Made by a program: the position numbers and the translations under genes. A stretch of 64,000 bases of DNA from an uncultured Sutterella sp. Its GTDB lineage: Bacteria > Pseudomonadota > Gammaproteobacteria > Burkholderiales > Burkholderiaceae_F. Of the stretch, positions 8,798-16,455 are shown piece after piece; within the stretch, counting starts at the first letter, position 1, and the number at the start of each line of letters is the position of its first letter. Under the pieces are notes generated by a model. It saw nothing but the letters and a program-made list of their open reading frames with translations, did not search any database and was not told where the DNA came from. The stretch spans positions 26,211 to 90,210 of the forward strand of contig UQOW01000005.1 of the NCBI GenBank assembly GCA_900542805.1, in the 5' to 3' direction.

Positions 8798-9128
8798 GTT
8801 TGTCCTCCAACTCTTTTTGCAAATGCTCCGGCAGTTGCCCTGGGTGATCGATTAAATCCGCAAACCCGGCTTCGATATCGTTGGAAGAAGCCGTGCCGTC
8901 CATGACGTCGGCCAAAGCCGAAAGCGCCGAGCGAATCTTGCGTGCTTCCGTTTCCTCAATCACGCGCAGGGCAGTGCCGCGAAAAAACAAAATCGTATCG
9001 CCGACTTCGGCCTCGGGCACCAGCGACAAATCGACCGAGATGACCCGACCGGCCTGCAAAATCGTTCCGATCGGCCCTGTGGCCGACTCTTCAATCGATA
9101 AAATCGTCTCCGGTGTTGCAATGCACAT
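8784..9128 (-). CDS. hupF: HypC/HybG/HupF-family hydrogenase chaperone with C-terminal extension
   Basis: Paralogue of HypC dedicated to the uptake hydrogenase, stabilising the large subunit during NiFe-cofactor insertion, especially under oxygen in known systems. It has the essential N-terminal Met-Cys (MCIATPETI), with a beta-barrel core that aligns with HypC up to about residue 75. A helical tail of roughly 35 residues is absent from the HypC at 18777 and distinguishes HupF. The ATG follows AAGGAATAAATC. It lies four bases after hyaD. Confidence 0.88.
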   Translation of the reverse strand: MCIATPETILSIEESATGPIGTILQAGRVISVDLSLVPEAEVGDTILFFRGTALRVIEETEARKIRSALSALADVMDGTASSNDIEAGFADLIDHPGQLPEHLQKELEDKHARR

Positions 9129-9131
9129 GAT

Positions 9132-9740
9132 TTATTCCTTCACAGGCATGAAACGAACATCTCCCGTGCGGGGCGCAGCCTCTTCGCTCGGTCGACCGTT
9201 CTCGTAGACATCTTGCTCAACGGCACCAGCGCCCAAGTCGGTCACGACCTCTCCCTTCTCTCTTTTTTGAACCGGGAAGCCCCACCGACGCAACTCTTCG
9301 GCGGCAATTTGCACGGCCTCGGGCACACGCGCACGAACCTTTTCCGTGAGGCTCCCGCCATAGTCTTCCAGGTCACAGGGTTCAACCCCGATGACCGTGA
9401 TAGCCTCGGGTTCGTATCCGAGAAGCATAGCCTTGGCAAGCACATCGTTCATGCCCGTCTGATGAGCGGAAATTTTGGTGCTCGACCAAACGCGGATATC
9501 GTCATCGCGAAGAACACGCAGCGTGCCCGGTTTTGCTTTAAGGTCACAGCAATCGAGAATTAGAAGACGCTTGGCGTCCATGACGGCATTCATAAGGTAT
9601 GAACCCAAAGTTCCGCCGTCCATGACGTCCACGTCGTTGCGATCGCGGTACGTAGCGTGAAACGACTCGACCGCTCGGACACCGAAACCCTCGTCGGCCC
9701 AAAGAATATTGCCGAGTCCTAAAACCAAAACTTCTTTCAT
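9132..9740 (-). CDS. hyaD: Hydrogenase maturation endopeptidase HyaD/HupD
   Basis: Nickel-dependent protease that removes the C-terminal peptide of the hydrogenase large subunit once the NiFe centre is in place. It shows the family N-terminus VLGLGNILWADEGFGVRAVE, with the metal-binding Glu, then the VMDGGTLG Asp and the SAHQTGMNDVL His. The length of 202 residues is normal. An Arg/Glu/Pro-rich tail of about 40 residues follows the catalytic core. The start follows AGGAATTGGA. A hairpin-plus-T structure separates it from hyaC. Confidence 0.93.
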   Translation of the reverse strand: MKEVLVLGLGNILWADEGFGVRAVESFHATYRDRNDVDVMDGGTLGSYLMNAVMDAKRLLILDCCDLKAKPGTLRVLRDDDIRVWSSTKISAHQTGMNDVLAKAMLLGYEPEAITVIGVEPCDLEDYGGSLTEKVRARVPEAVQIAAEELRRWGFPVQKREKGEVVTDLGAGAVEQDVYENGRPSEEAAPRTGDVRFMPVKE

Positions 9741-9798
9741 TCCAATTCCTTGATTTTGATGCCGACTAAACGACAGAACCTATTTTCGAAGCTCTTTC

Positions 9799-9833
9799 AA
9801 AAACTCCCGAAAGCCGTCACCGGTTCCGGGAGT
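9799..9833 (-). terminator. Intrinsic terminator/attenuator between hyaC and hyaD
   Basis: On the minus strand ACTCCCG...CGGGAGT (9827-9833 with 9803-9809) forms a 7-bp stem and is followed by five T. It lies after hyaC and before the maturation genes and would lower their expression relative to hyaABC. Confidence 0.55.
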
Positions 9834-9871
9834 CCTATGAACGATACACGAAAAAGAGCAATCTCAAAAAA

Positions 9872-10585
9872 TCAGTGCTCGCTTTCCTTAAACATACGCA
9901 GACCGCAACCCATCGAAGACAGGGTCGTCACGCCGCCCATCACGTCTTCGCGGATGGCCATGTAGCAGTGTGCTACACAGAATAGGAGAAATACGTACGT
10001 TAACGCGTGGTGCACCGTTCTGACGCACTGCGAGTCGCCTAGAACATCGAAAACCCAGCCGAAGAACCACATCCAGCTCGTGTCCCATCCCCAGGCCTGA
10101 GCATACAGCGCAAAGCCCGTGATGATGACGCCGATGCTTCCTAAAACAAACATGGAAAACATCGCCAACTGCGCCAGCGGATTGTGCCCGGCATACTCGG
10201 GCGGCTCTTTAACGAGGAATAGATAATACCCGGCCTGTGTAATGACCCCCTTCCACCACTTCAAACTCCAAAGCGGCGGAAAGAAAATCATCCGTGCATA
10301 CCGGTTACCCGGAATCAGCCAATACACACGGCCGATAAAGAGTGCCGTGAAAATCATGGCAGCTATGTAGTGCACCAGCCGAACATAGCCGAATCCGTAG
10401 ACCGTCCATGTCTCGGGGCTACCGAACGTAATCGGATCGCCGATCAGTAGGCCCGATGCAATCAGAATCACCATGCAAATGGCCATAAGCCAGTGCCAAA
10501 TGCGAACGGGAACTTCCCAGACATAAATGGACTTGGGAGGCCGTCCGTCGTTGCGTATCTCAAAGGTGACCGGATCGATACTCAT
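9872..10585 (-). CDS. hyaC: Ni/Fe-hydrogenase b-type cytochrome subunit
   Basis: Integral membrane dihaem cytochrome b that anchors the periplasmic HyaAB dimer and passes electrons to quinone. The 237-residue protein has four hydrophobic segments and the family sequences VWEVPVRIWHWLMA (first haem His), RLVHYIAAM, and HHALTYVFLLFCVAHCYMAI near the end. It is separated from hyaB by 18 bases and its ATG follows GGAGAGATGT, so it is clearly in the structural operon. Confidence 0.95.
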   Translation of the reverse strand: MSIDPVTFEIRNDGRPPKSIYVWEVPVRIWHWLMAICMVILIASGLLIGDPITFGSPETWTVYGFGYVRLVHYIAAMIFTALFIGRVYWLIPGNRYARMIFFPPLWSLKWWKGVITQAGYYLFLVKEPPEYAGHNPLAQLAMFSMFVLGSIGVIITGFALYAQAWGWDTSWMWFFGWVFDVLGDSQCVRTVHHALTYVFLLFCVAHCYMAIREDVMGGVTTLSSMGCGLRMFKESEH

Positions 10586-10603
10586 ACATCTCTCCTCGTA
10601 CGA

Positions 10604-12373
10604 TTAGCGGACCTTGACGTTGCAAAGTTCCTTGCCTTCCGGATCGAACACATGCGAGGCACAGGCCAGGCACGGGTCGAAACTGTGAATCGTGCGGATA
10701 ATTTCGAGCGGGCGCTTGGGATCGGCCAAGGGCGTGCCCATCAGGCTCGTCTCAAAGGCGCTTTGCTGTCCTTCGTCCGAACGCGGAGACGCATTCCACG
10801 TTGTCGGCACAACCGCCTGCCAGTTTTCAAGACGCGTATCCTTGATGACGCACCAGTGACCGAGAGCACCGCGTGGCGCCTCGCAGAAACCCACACCCTT
10901 GCAGTACTTGGGCCAGGTCTTGGGTTCCCAGAGGTCCATATTGGCCGCCGCCTCGTCACCGGCACGAATGTTGGCCGTCAAATCATCGACGTACTGGACC
11001 ATCTTGTGCGCACTCCAGCGGCACTCCAAAGCGCGCGCCGCATGTCGACCGAGCGTCGAGTAAATCGCATCGACCGGAAGATTAAGTTCCTTTAAGAGCT
11101 CGAGAGCCGGTTCCTTAAATTGCTTGACATCCTTGGCAATCGAGACAATCAGACGCGCAAGCGGTCCGACTTCCATCATATGGCCCTTCCAACGCGGGCT
11201 CTTGATCCAGGAGTACTTGCCTTCCGAACCGATCCAGCTGAATTTGGTGTTCGTACCGACCGATCCCTTCGGCAGACCGTAGTCCTGGTCGGTAATGCCG
11301 TCCCACGGATGCAGACCCTTCTTGCCCTCCGGATACTTGTACCAGGAGTGATCGACGAATTCCTGAACCTGTTCGGGATCACGCAAATCCACAGGCAGAA
11401 CATCGTCGAGTTTTCCGTCGATGATGGCGCCCGAGGGCATCTGAAGACTTCTTTCGGACCAATCATTGGCAATTTCGGGGAAGTCGCCGTAGCAAAGAAC
11501 ATTCTTACGAACCAGGCCGCCGCCGTACTTGAACCAATCTGGATAGAACGAGGCAATCGCCTTAACATCGGGAAGATACACGTTTTCGACGAATTCGACG
11601 GACTGACGGGCGATGTCGCGCATGTAGTTCATCGACACTTCGTTGACCATCGTACCGGCAGCGCCCGATCCGTGCATGTTAATCGGGCAAGCGACGCCGC
11701 CGACCAAATAGTTCGGATGCGGGTTCTTGCCGCCCAAAATCGTGTGAATCTTGATGATTTCACGCTGGAAATCCAAGGCTTCTAAGTAGTGAGCCGTCGC
11801 CAAAAGGTTGACGGCACTCGGCAAACGCATCGCCGGATGTCCCCAGTAGCCGTTGGCAAAAATGCCGAGCTGACCGCTTGCGACAAACTTCTTTAAGCGG
11901 TTTTGCACGTCGCGGAAATATCCCGGGCTGGCAAACGGATGATGGGGACTGATCTTTTGCTGCAACTGCGCGACTTCACGCGGATCGGCCTTTAAGGCAT
12001 CGACGACGTCGACCCAGTCTAAGGCCGAAAGCTGATAAAAGTGCACGATATGGTCGTGCGTATACAGCGTTGCATTAATGAGGTTACGGATGATGTTGGC
12101 ATTCTTCGGGATTTTAATGCCGATGGCATCTTCCACGGCACGCACGGCCGCCAAAGCGTGAATACCCGTGCAAACGCCGCAAATGCGTTCGACAAAAGCC
12201 CAGGCATCGCGCGGATCGCGTCCCTTGAGAATCACTTCCAAACCGCGCCACATCGTACCCGTACTCATGGCATCGGAGATAACGTTGTTTTTATCGAGCA
12301 TCGCCTGAACGCGCAGATGCCCTTCGATACGTGTTACAGGGTCAACAACAACCCGACGTTCATTCGTGGCCAT
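10604..12373 (-). CDS. hyaB: [NiFe]-hydrogenase large subunit, group 1
   Basis: Catalytic subunit holding the NiFe(CN)2CO centre that oxidises H2. Both active-site motifs are intact: N-terminal RICGVCTGIH near residue 73 and C-terminal DPCLACASH. The latter is followed by a 15-residue peptide (VFDPEGKELCNVKVR) expected to be cut off by HyaD after His. The length of 589 residues fits group 1 membrane-bound enzymes. The ATG directly abuts the hyaA stop (TAAATG), with AAGGAGG inside the hyaA 3' end. Confidence 0.97.
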   Translation of the reverse strand: MATNERRVVVDPVTRIEGHLRVQAMLDKNNVISDAMSTGTMWRGLEVILKGRDPRDAWAFVERICGVCTGIHALAAVRAVEDAIGIKIPKNANIIRNLINATLYTHDHIVHFYQLSALDWVDVVDALKADPREVAQLQQKISPHHPFASPGYFRDVQNRLKKFVASGQLGIFANGYWGHPAMRLPSAVNLLATAHYLEALDFQREIIKIHTILGGKNPHPNYLVGGVACPINMHGSGAAGTMVNEVSMNYMRDIARQSVEFVENVYLPDVKAIASFYPDWFKYGGGLVRKNVLCYGDFPEIANDWSERSLQMPSGAIIDGKLDDVLPVDLRDPEQVQEFVDHSWYKYPEGKKGLHPWDGITDQDYGLPKGSVGTNTKFSWIGSEGKYSWIKSPRWKGHMMEVGPLARLIVSIAKDVKQFKEPALELLKELNLPVDAIYSTLGRHAARALECRWSAHKMVQYVDDLTANIRAGDEAAANMDLWEPKTWPKYCKGVGFCEAPRGALGHWCVIKDTRLENWQAVVPTTWNASPRSDEGQQSAFETSLMGTPLADPKRPLEIIRTIHSFDPCLACASHVFDPEGKELCNVKVR

Positions 12374-13471
12374 TTATTCCTCCTTGCCGATCTTGCCGTT
12401 ATTCTTCTTGGCGCGAGCCTGTGCGACAGCACTCATCGCAGCGTGTGCAATGGCTGCGGCACCCACCAGACCGATGGTTGCCATACCGACCTTATCGGCC
12501 GTTGCCTCAATACCGCCCCAGCCCGGCGGCAAAATCGTCGTTTCGTGCGAGTAAAACGACCCTTTGTCAAAGAAGTTCGGCTCCGAGCAACCGATACATC
12601 CGTGACCGGATTTAACAGGCCAGGAAAGACCTTCGTTCCATTCAATCGTCGAGCAGGCGTTATACGATGTCGGGCCCTTGCAGCCGACTTTGTATAAGCA
12701 GTAACCGAGTTTGGCACCTTCATCATCGAATTTTTCGACAAACTGACCGGCATCAAAGTGTGCACGCCGATAACACTTGTCGTGAATACGCTGACCATAG
12801 AACATCTTCGGGCGTCCGAGGCGATCTAAGGGCGGAATGCGGTCGTACGTCAAGATGTAGGTCACAACAGCCGTCATCACCTCGGGAATCGGGGGGCAAC
12901 CCGGAACCAAAACAACGGGCTTATCGAGAATAATGTCCGTAATCGGAACCGAGTTCGACGGATTGGGTTTGGCGGCCTGCACGCAACCCCACGCAGCGCA
13001 CGAACCCCAGCCGATGACAGCTTTAGCGTGCTTGCAAACGTGCTTGATTTTTTCCAGGAAGGTTTCGCCTCCCGGAATACAGTTCACACCGCCCTGATGC
13101 AATGGGACATTGCCTTCGACGGCGACGATGTAGTTATCTTTGTACTTTTCCATCGTCTCGGCCAGAGCGTCTTCGGCTTGCTGACCGGCCGCGGCCATAA
13201 TCGTATCGTCGTAATCGAGCGAAATCATCGACAGAACCAAGTCCTTGGCAACCGGATGGTACGAGCGGATAAAGGACTCCGTACAGCAAGTGCACTCCAA
13301 ACCGTGCAACCAAATGACCGGGGTTCTGGGTTTTGTTTGGATCGCCGCAGCGATATCTTTAGCACCGGCGCTGCCGAGTCCGAGGCTGGCGGCCGTCAGT
13401 GAGCAAAATTGCAAAAAGCTACGACGACTTATCCCCTGGCGGCGCAGGGCCTGATATTGCGTCTCTTGCAT
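12374..13471 (-). CDS. hyaA: [NiFe]-hydrogenase small subunit with Tat signal, six-cysteine proximal cluster type
   Basis: Electron-transfer subunit with three Fe-S clusters, exported with HyaB by the Tat system. ATG 13471 is preceded by AAGGAG and places the twin-arginine motif SRRSFLQF at residues 15-22; an in-frame upstream start at 13540 would bury it. The proximal site reads LECTCCTESF (Cys60, 62, 63), and a further GSCAAWGC has two cysteines. These are the extra cysteines of oxygen-tolerant group 1d enzymes such as E. coli Hyd-1. A C-terminal hydrophobic anchor near residues 325-350 is followed by a Lys-rich end. Confidence 0.96.
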   Translation of the reverse strand: MQETQYQALRRQGISRRSFLQFCSLTAASLGLGSAGAKDIAAAIQTKPRTPVIWLHGLECTCCTESFIRSYHPVAKDLVLSMISLDYDDTIMAAAGQQAEDALAETMEKYKDNYIVAVEGNVPLHQGGVNCIPGGETFLEKIKHVCKHAKAVIGWGSCAAWGCVQAAKPNPSNSVPITDIILDKPVVLVPGCPPIPEVMTAVVTYILTYDRIPPLDRLGRPKMFYGQRIHDKCYRRAHFDAGQFVEKFDDEGAKLGYCLYKVGCKGPTSYNACSTIEWNEGLSWPVKSGHGCIGCSEPNFFDKGSFYSHETTILPPGWGGIEATADKVGMATIGLVGAAAIAHAAMSAVAQARAKKNNGKIGKEE

Positions 13472-13760
13472 GAGGGACTCCTTGACAATAGAGATACCCG
13501 CACCCTCGGATTCGCACAAAACCGAAGGCACGGTAAACACGACTTTCTTGCTCGTTCATTGTACGCAGATTTCCCGTAATTTCTTCACCCAAAAGGAGTA
13601 GCATCTAAACGCAATCGGAGGAAAAATCCGACCGCTACGGCCGTTAAAGTCACAGAAAAAAACCTCTACGGGCAATCGAACCTAGCCGCTTGACTGAGGC
13701 GTTTTTCCCCTCCTTCCTCTATAGTTAGCGGCGTAAACCGTTTAGGAGCTTTTTTCTCGC
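13472..13760. promoter_or_regulatory. Divergent control region of the hydrogenase island
   Basis: This 289-bp gap separates the leftward hyaA operon from the rightward hybE-hupK-hyp operon and must hold both promoters. Rightwards, TTGACT at 13690 and TATAGT near 13720 are visible, but their 24-bp spacing is too long for one sigma-70 promoter. I searched for a GG-N10-GC sigma-54 element and saw none. A short CGGA/TCCG stem lies near 13615-13630. Confidence 0.5.
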
Positions 13761-14315
13761 ATGGCACAGTCCCTTCGCGTTCATCATCAGTCCCCGGCAA
13801 TCTTTTTTGCCGAAGGCTTTTCGCGCATTGCCACCGAGCGGATGGCCGGCCTGCCGATCTGTCGCCCCGATATCTCGGTGCAGGTTCCTCAATTTATTCC
13901 TTTCAAGGGCCAGTGGCTCGGCGCTGCGGTCACGCCCTGGTCTCTTTTGGTCCTTTTAGCCTGCGGGGATGAAAAAACGTGGCAATCGATTCCGACCGGA
14001 GCCGTCAAGGCCGTTCGGTTGCCTGCCGGCGAATTTAGTTTTCTCGGCATGAACGACCCGATTTTGGGTGAGTATCAGGCCTGTAGTCTGATGAGCCCTT
14101 TGGGGCCGGACATCGTCGATCAAGCGACGGCTCAGGCCGTCGCTCTGAGCGCCTTTCGGATTATGTTAAGTGACATGCCCGAGCCCCCCGAAGAGCGCGG
14201 CATATCACTCAAAAAACGTGTTGTCCCGATTCGTCCGGCTACCTCGCGCCTTAAAGCGGCCGAAGAGGACGAGCCGGTACGGCGCCGCGACTTTTTCACA
14301 AGGTATTGGCAATGA
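13761..14315 (+). CDS. hybE: [NiFe]-hydrogenase assembly chaperone HybE/HupJ/HoxT
   Basis: Chaperone family that helps pair and export the hydrogenase subunits. The 184-residue protein has the HybE hallmarks: RMAGLPICRPDISVQ, GQWLGAAVTPWSLLVLL, the FSFLG...LGEYQACSLMSPL segment, and a short basic C-terminal motif RRRDFF that resembles a Tat-type RRxF sequence, as often seen in this family. It is the first gene of the rightward operon, and its stop overlaps the start of hupK (ATGA). Confidence 0.88.
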   Translation: MAQSLRVHHQSPAIFFAEGFSRIATERMAGLPICRPDISVQVPQFIPFKGQWLGAAVTPWSLLVLLACGDEKTWQSIPTGAVKAVRLPAGEFSFLGMNDPILGEYQACSLMSPLGPDIVDQATAQAVALSAFRIMLSDMPEPPEERGISLKKRVVPIRPATSRLKAAEEDEPVRRRDFFTRYWQ

Positions 14316-15325
14316 CCGAGAGCGCAACCGAAATTCGTCTGACGCTCGGATCCAAGGGCGTCACGCTTACGAGCGGTCGAACCAATCGCTTCACGTCGCT
14401 TTTTTCTCGTCGCGAGGCCTCGGACATCCTCGCCCTGATTCCGTCACTTTTTGCTCTGTGCCCGGCCGCGCACGTCTGCGCCTTTACCTCTGCATTCGAG
14501 ACGGCCGATTCCGGTCTTGAGATTCAGAACATTTCCATCTTAAGTCGCATTGAGGCCGTTTTGGAAACCATACGGTTTTTCTCCTTGGATTTAAGAAAAA
14601 CCTTGGGGCTCGGACCGACCGCAGGCGACCTCGTTCGCAACCTTGCCGCCGCCCGAACCAGACTCCTTGCAAGCCTACAAGGACAGTCGGACTCATCCCT
14701 GATGACGGATACGGCCCAATTGGCTAAAAAATGGTTGGCCGAAGAAAGCGCCCTATTTAAAACCCTTTCGAAAAAAACGCGCGAACTGAGGGATTTTGCT
14801 CTCCCGGCTGAGACTGTTTTGCCGACACAAGAGCTCCTTAATCCGGCAACGCTCGGCGCTTTAGCCGTCACGTTGCGTGACTGTCCGCAATTTGCCTTGC
14901 GTCCGCGTTTAGGAGGTCCGCGCGTGGTCGGTGCCGTTGCAAGACGATCGTGCCACGGGAAAAAACTTCTGACTCCCGAGGATATCTTTAACACCCGTAT
15001 CAATGAGATTGCCTCGCTGGTTTCCGGCAAATCCAGTCTCGTCGGAAGTCTGAAAACGGTGTCCTTGGGCGGAAAACTTGCCGCGAGCTTTGTGGAAACG
15101 GCGCGCGGTGTCTTGGTCTATTTTGTTTTACGCAGTAACAATACTCCGGTTTGGGTCGATTGGATCGCTCCGACCGAATGGGTCTTCCAACCCGACGGCC
15201 TTTTAACAAAACTGGCTGACGATGCCCGCAAGGCCGGCGCATCGGCCGAGCAAATCGCGCTCATCGCCGCTGCGTTCGACGCGTGTGCCGAAGTCGTCGT
15301 TTCTCGGGAGGATGCCTATGCATGA
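14312..15325 (+). CDS. hupK: HupK/HoxV-like hydrogenase maturation protein (degenerate large-subunit homologue)
   Basis: Scaffold-like protein proposed in other bacteria to act during assembly of the Fe(CN)2CO unit. It is a distant relative of the large subunit, 337 residues long. The segment ALCPAAHVCAFTSAFE corresponds in position and pattern to the large subunit's RICGVCTGIHALAAVRAVE, keeping a Cys and His but not the full CxxC pair. The C-terminal CxxC motif is absent. ATG 14312 overlaps the hybE stop, and a TTG six bases upstream was rejected. The end overlaps hypA by 8 bp. Identification rests on this motif plus gene order. Confidence 0.75.
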   Translation: MTESATEIRLTLGSKGVTLTSGRTNRFTSLFSRREASDILALIPSLFALCPAAHVCAFTSAFETADSGLEIQNISILSRIEAVLETIRFFSLDLRKTLGLGPTAGDLVRNLAAARTRLLASLQGQSDSSLMTDTAQLAKKWLAEESALFKTLSKKTRELRDFALPAETVLPTQELLNPATLGALAVTLRDCPQFALRPRLGGPRVVGAVARRSCHGKKLLTPEDIFNTRINEIASLVSGKSSLVGSLKTVSLGGKLAASFVETARGVLVYFVLRSNNTPVWVDWIAPTEWVFQPDGLLTKLADDARKAGASAEQIALIAAAFDACAEVVVSREDAYA

Positions 15326-15680
15326 ACTTTCGATTGCTCAAGGAATCATCGAAATCGTCGAAGAGACGGCCCGGGCTCACGGCATTTGTGCCGTACGGCG
15401 CGTGCACGTGAAAATCGGCGAGCTTGCCGGGGTCGATCCCGAGGCTCTTTTGTTTGCCTGGGAGTCGGCCACACGCGAAGGGATCGCCTGCGGCTCGGAA
15501 CTTGAAATCGAGCGTACACCGGGGAAAGCTTGGTGCACCGATTGCGGCAAGACCGTTCCGTTAAAGCAATACGGCGACCCGTGCCCGGATTGCGGCGGCT
15601 ATCGGCTCATTGCTAACGGCGGGACCGAAATGCGTGTCGTTGACATCGTTCCGGACGAGAAACCTGAGAATCATTTTTAA
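15318..15680 (+). CDS. hypA: Hydrogenase nickel incorporation protein HypA
   Basis: Zinc-containing nickel chaperone that works with HypB to deliver Ni to the hydrogenase large subunit. The start was set at ATG 15318 because the N-terminus must read Met-His-Glu (MHELSIAQ), His2 being the nickel ligand; the ATG six bases upstream would hide it. Two CxxC pairs (WCTDCGK and DPCPDCGG) form the zinc site. The length of 120 residues is typical. It overlaps the hupK stop. Confidence 0.96.
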   Translation: MHELSIAQGIIEIVEETARAHGICAVRRVHVKIGELAGVDPEALLFAWESATREGIACGSELEIERTPGKAWCTDCGKTVPLKQYGDPCPDCGGYRLIANGGTEMRVVDIVPDEKPENHF

Positions 15681-15692
15681 GGAGTTAACACT

Positions 15693-16451
15693 ATGTGCCT
15701 GACATGCGGTTGCGGACATACGCACGAACATACGCACGAGCATTCCCATGAGCATGACCATGGGCACGCGCATGAACACACTCACGAAAACGAGACCGTC
15801 ATTTCCGTTGAGCAAGACATTCTGACACGCAACAACGCCGTTGCAGCGGCGAATCGCGCTCTTTTTGCCAAGAAAAAAATTCTGGCCCTGAACTTTGTCT
15901 CAAGTCCCGGGTCCGGGAAGACCGAGCTTTTAGCGGCCACAATCCGCGCTGTCGGTAAGAGTTATCCGATTTATGTTATCGAAGGCGATCAGCAAACCGA
16001 AAACGATGCCGACCGCATCCGTCAAACCGGAGCACCTGCCTTTCAGATTAATACCGGCAAAGGTTGCCACTTGGATGCCGCCATGATCGAACATGCGCTT
16101 TATCATTTAAGTCCATCCGATTCGAGCGTCCTATTTATTGAAAACGTCGGTAACCTAGTCTGCCCGGCCGAATTTGACTTAGGCGAAGCGCACAAGGTCG
16201 CCATCCTTTCTGTCACCGAAGGCGAAGACAAACCCTTAAAGTATCCGGATATGTTCCGCGCCTCCGATGTGTTGCTGATTAACAAGATCGATCTTCTTCC
16301 TTATGTCAAATTCGATATCGGCAAGTGCGAAGAATATGCGCGACGCGTCAATCCCAAGATTCGCATCTTGCGCACGAGTGCGACCACGGGTCAGGGTCTT
16401 GAAACATGGCTTAAATACCTCACCGTTGAACGCGCCCTAACCGCCTTGTAA
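15693..16451 (+). CDS. hypB: Hydrogenase nickel incorporation GTPase HypB with His-rich N-terminus
   Basis: GTPase that drives nickel insertion with HypA. After the N-terminal metal-binding MCLTCGCGH comes a stretch of about 25 residues in which alternate residues are mostly His (THEHTHEHSHEHDHGH), which can store nickel. The G domain follows: P-loop SSPGSGKTELL, the metal-site region EGDQQTENDADRI, GCHLDA, and NKIDLLPY. It is 252 residues long, with a start 12 bases after hypA and GGAG upstream. Confidence 0.97.
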   Translation: MCLTCGCGHTHEHTHEHSHEHDHGHAHEHTHENETVISVEQDILTRNNAVAAANRALFAKKKILALNFVSSPGSGKTELLAATIRAVGKSYPIYVIEGDQQTENDADRIRQTGAPAFQINTGKGCHLDAAMIEHALYHLSPSDSSVLFIENVGNLVCPAEFDLGEAHKVAILSVTEGEDKPLKYPDMFRASDVLLINKIDLLPYVKFDIGKCEEYARRVNPKIRILRTSATTGQGLETWLKYLTVERALTAL

Positions 16452-16455
16452 CGCC

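Noticed and set aside
10493..12697. Several long plus-strand frames antisense to hyaA, hyaB and hyaC
   Set aside because: The minus-strand genes carry all active-site motifs; these frames carry none.
13472..13760. Sigma-54 or NtrC/HoxA-type control of the hydrogenase
   Set aside because: I looked for a GG-N10-GC element on both strands of the divergent region and found none at a suitable position.
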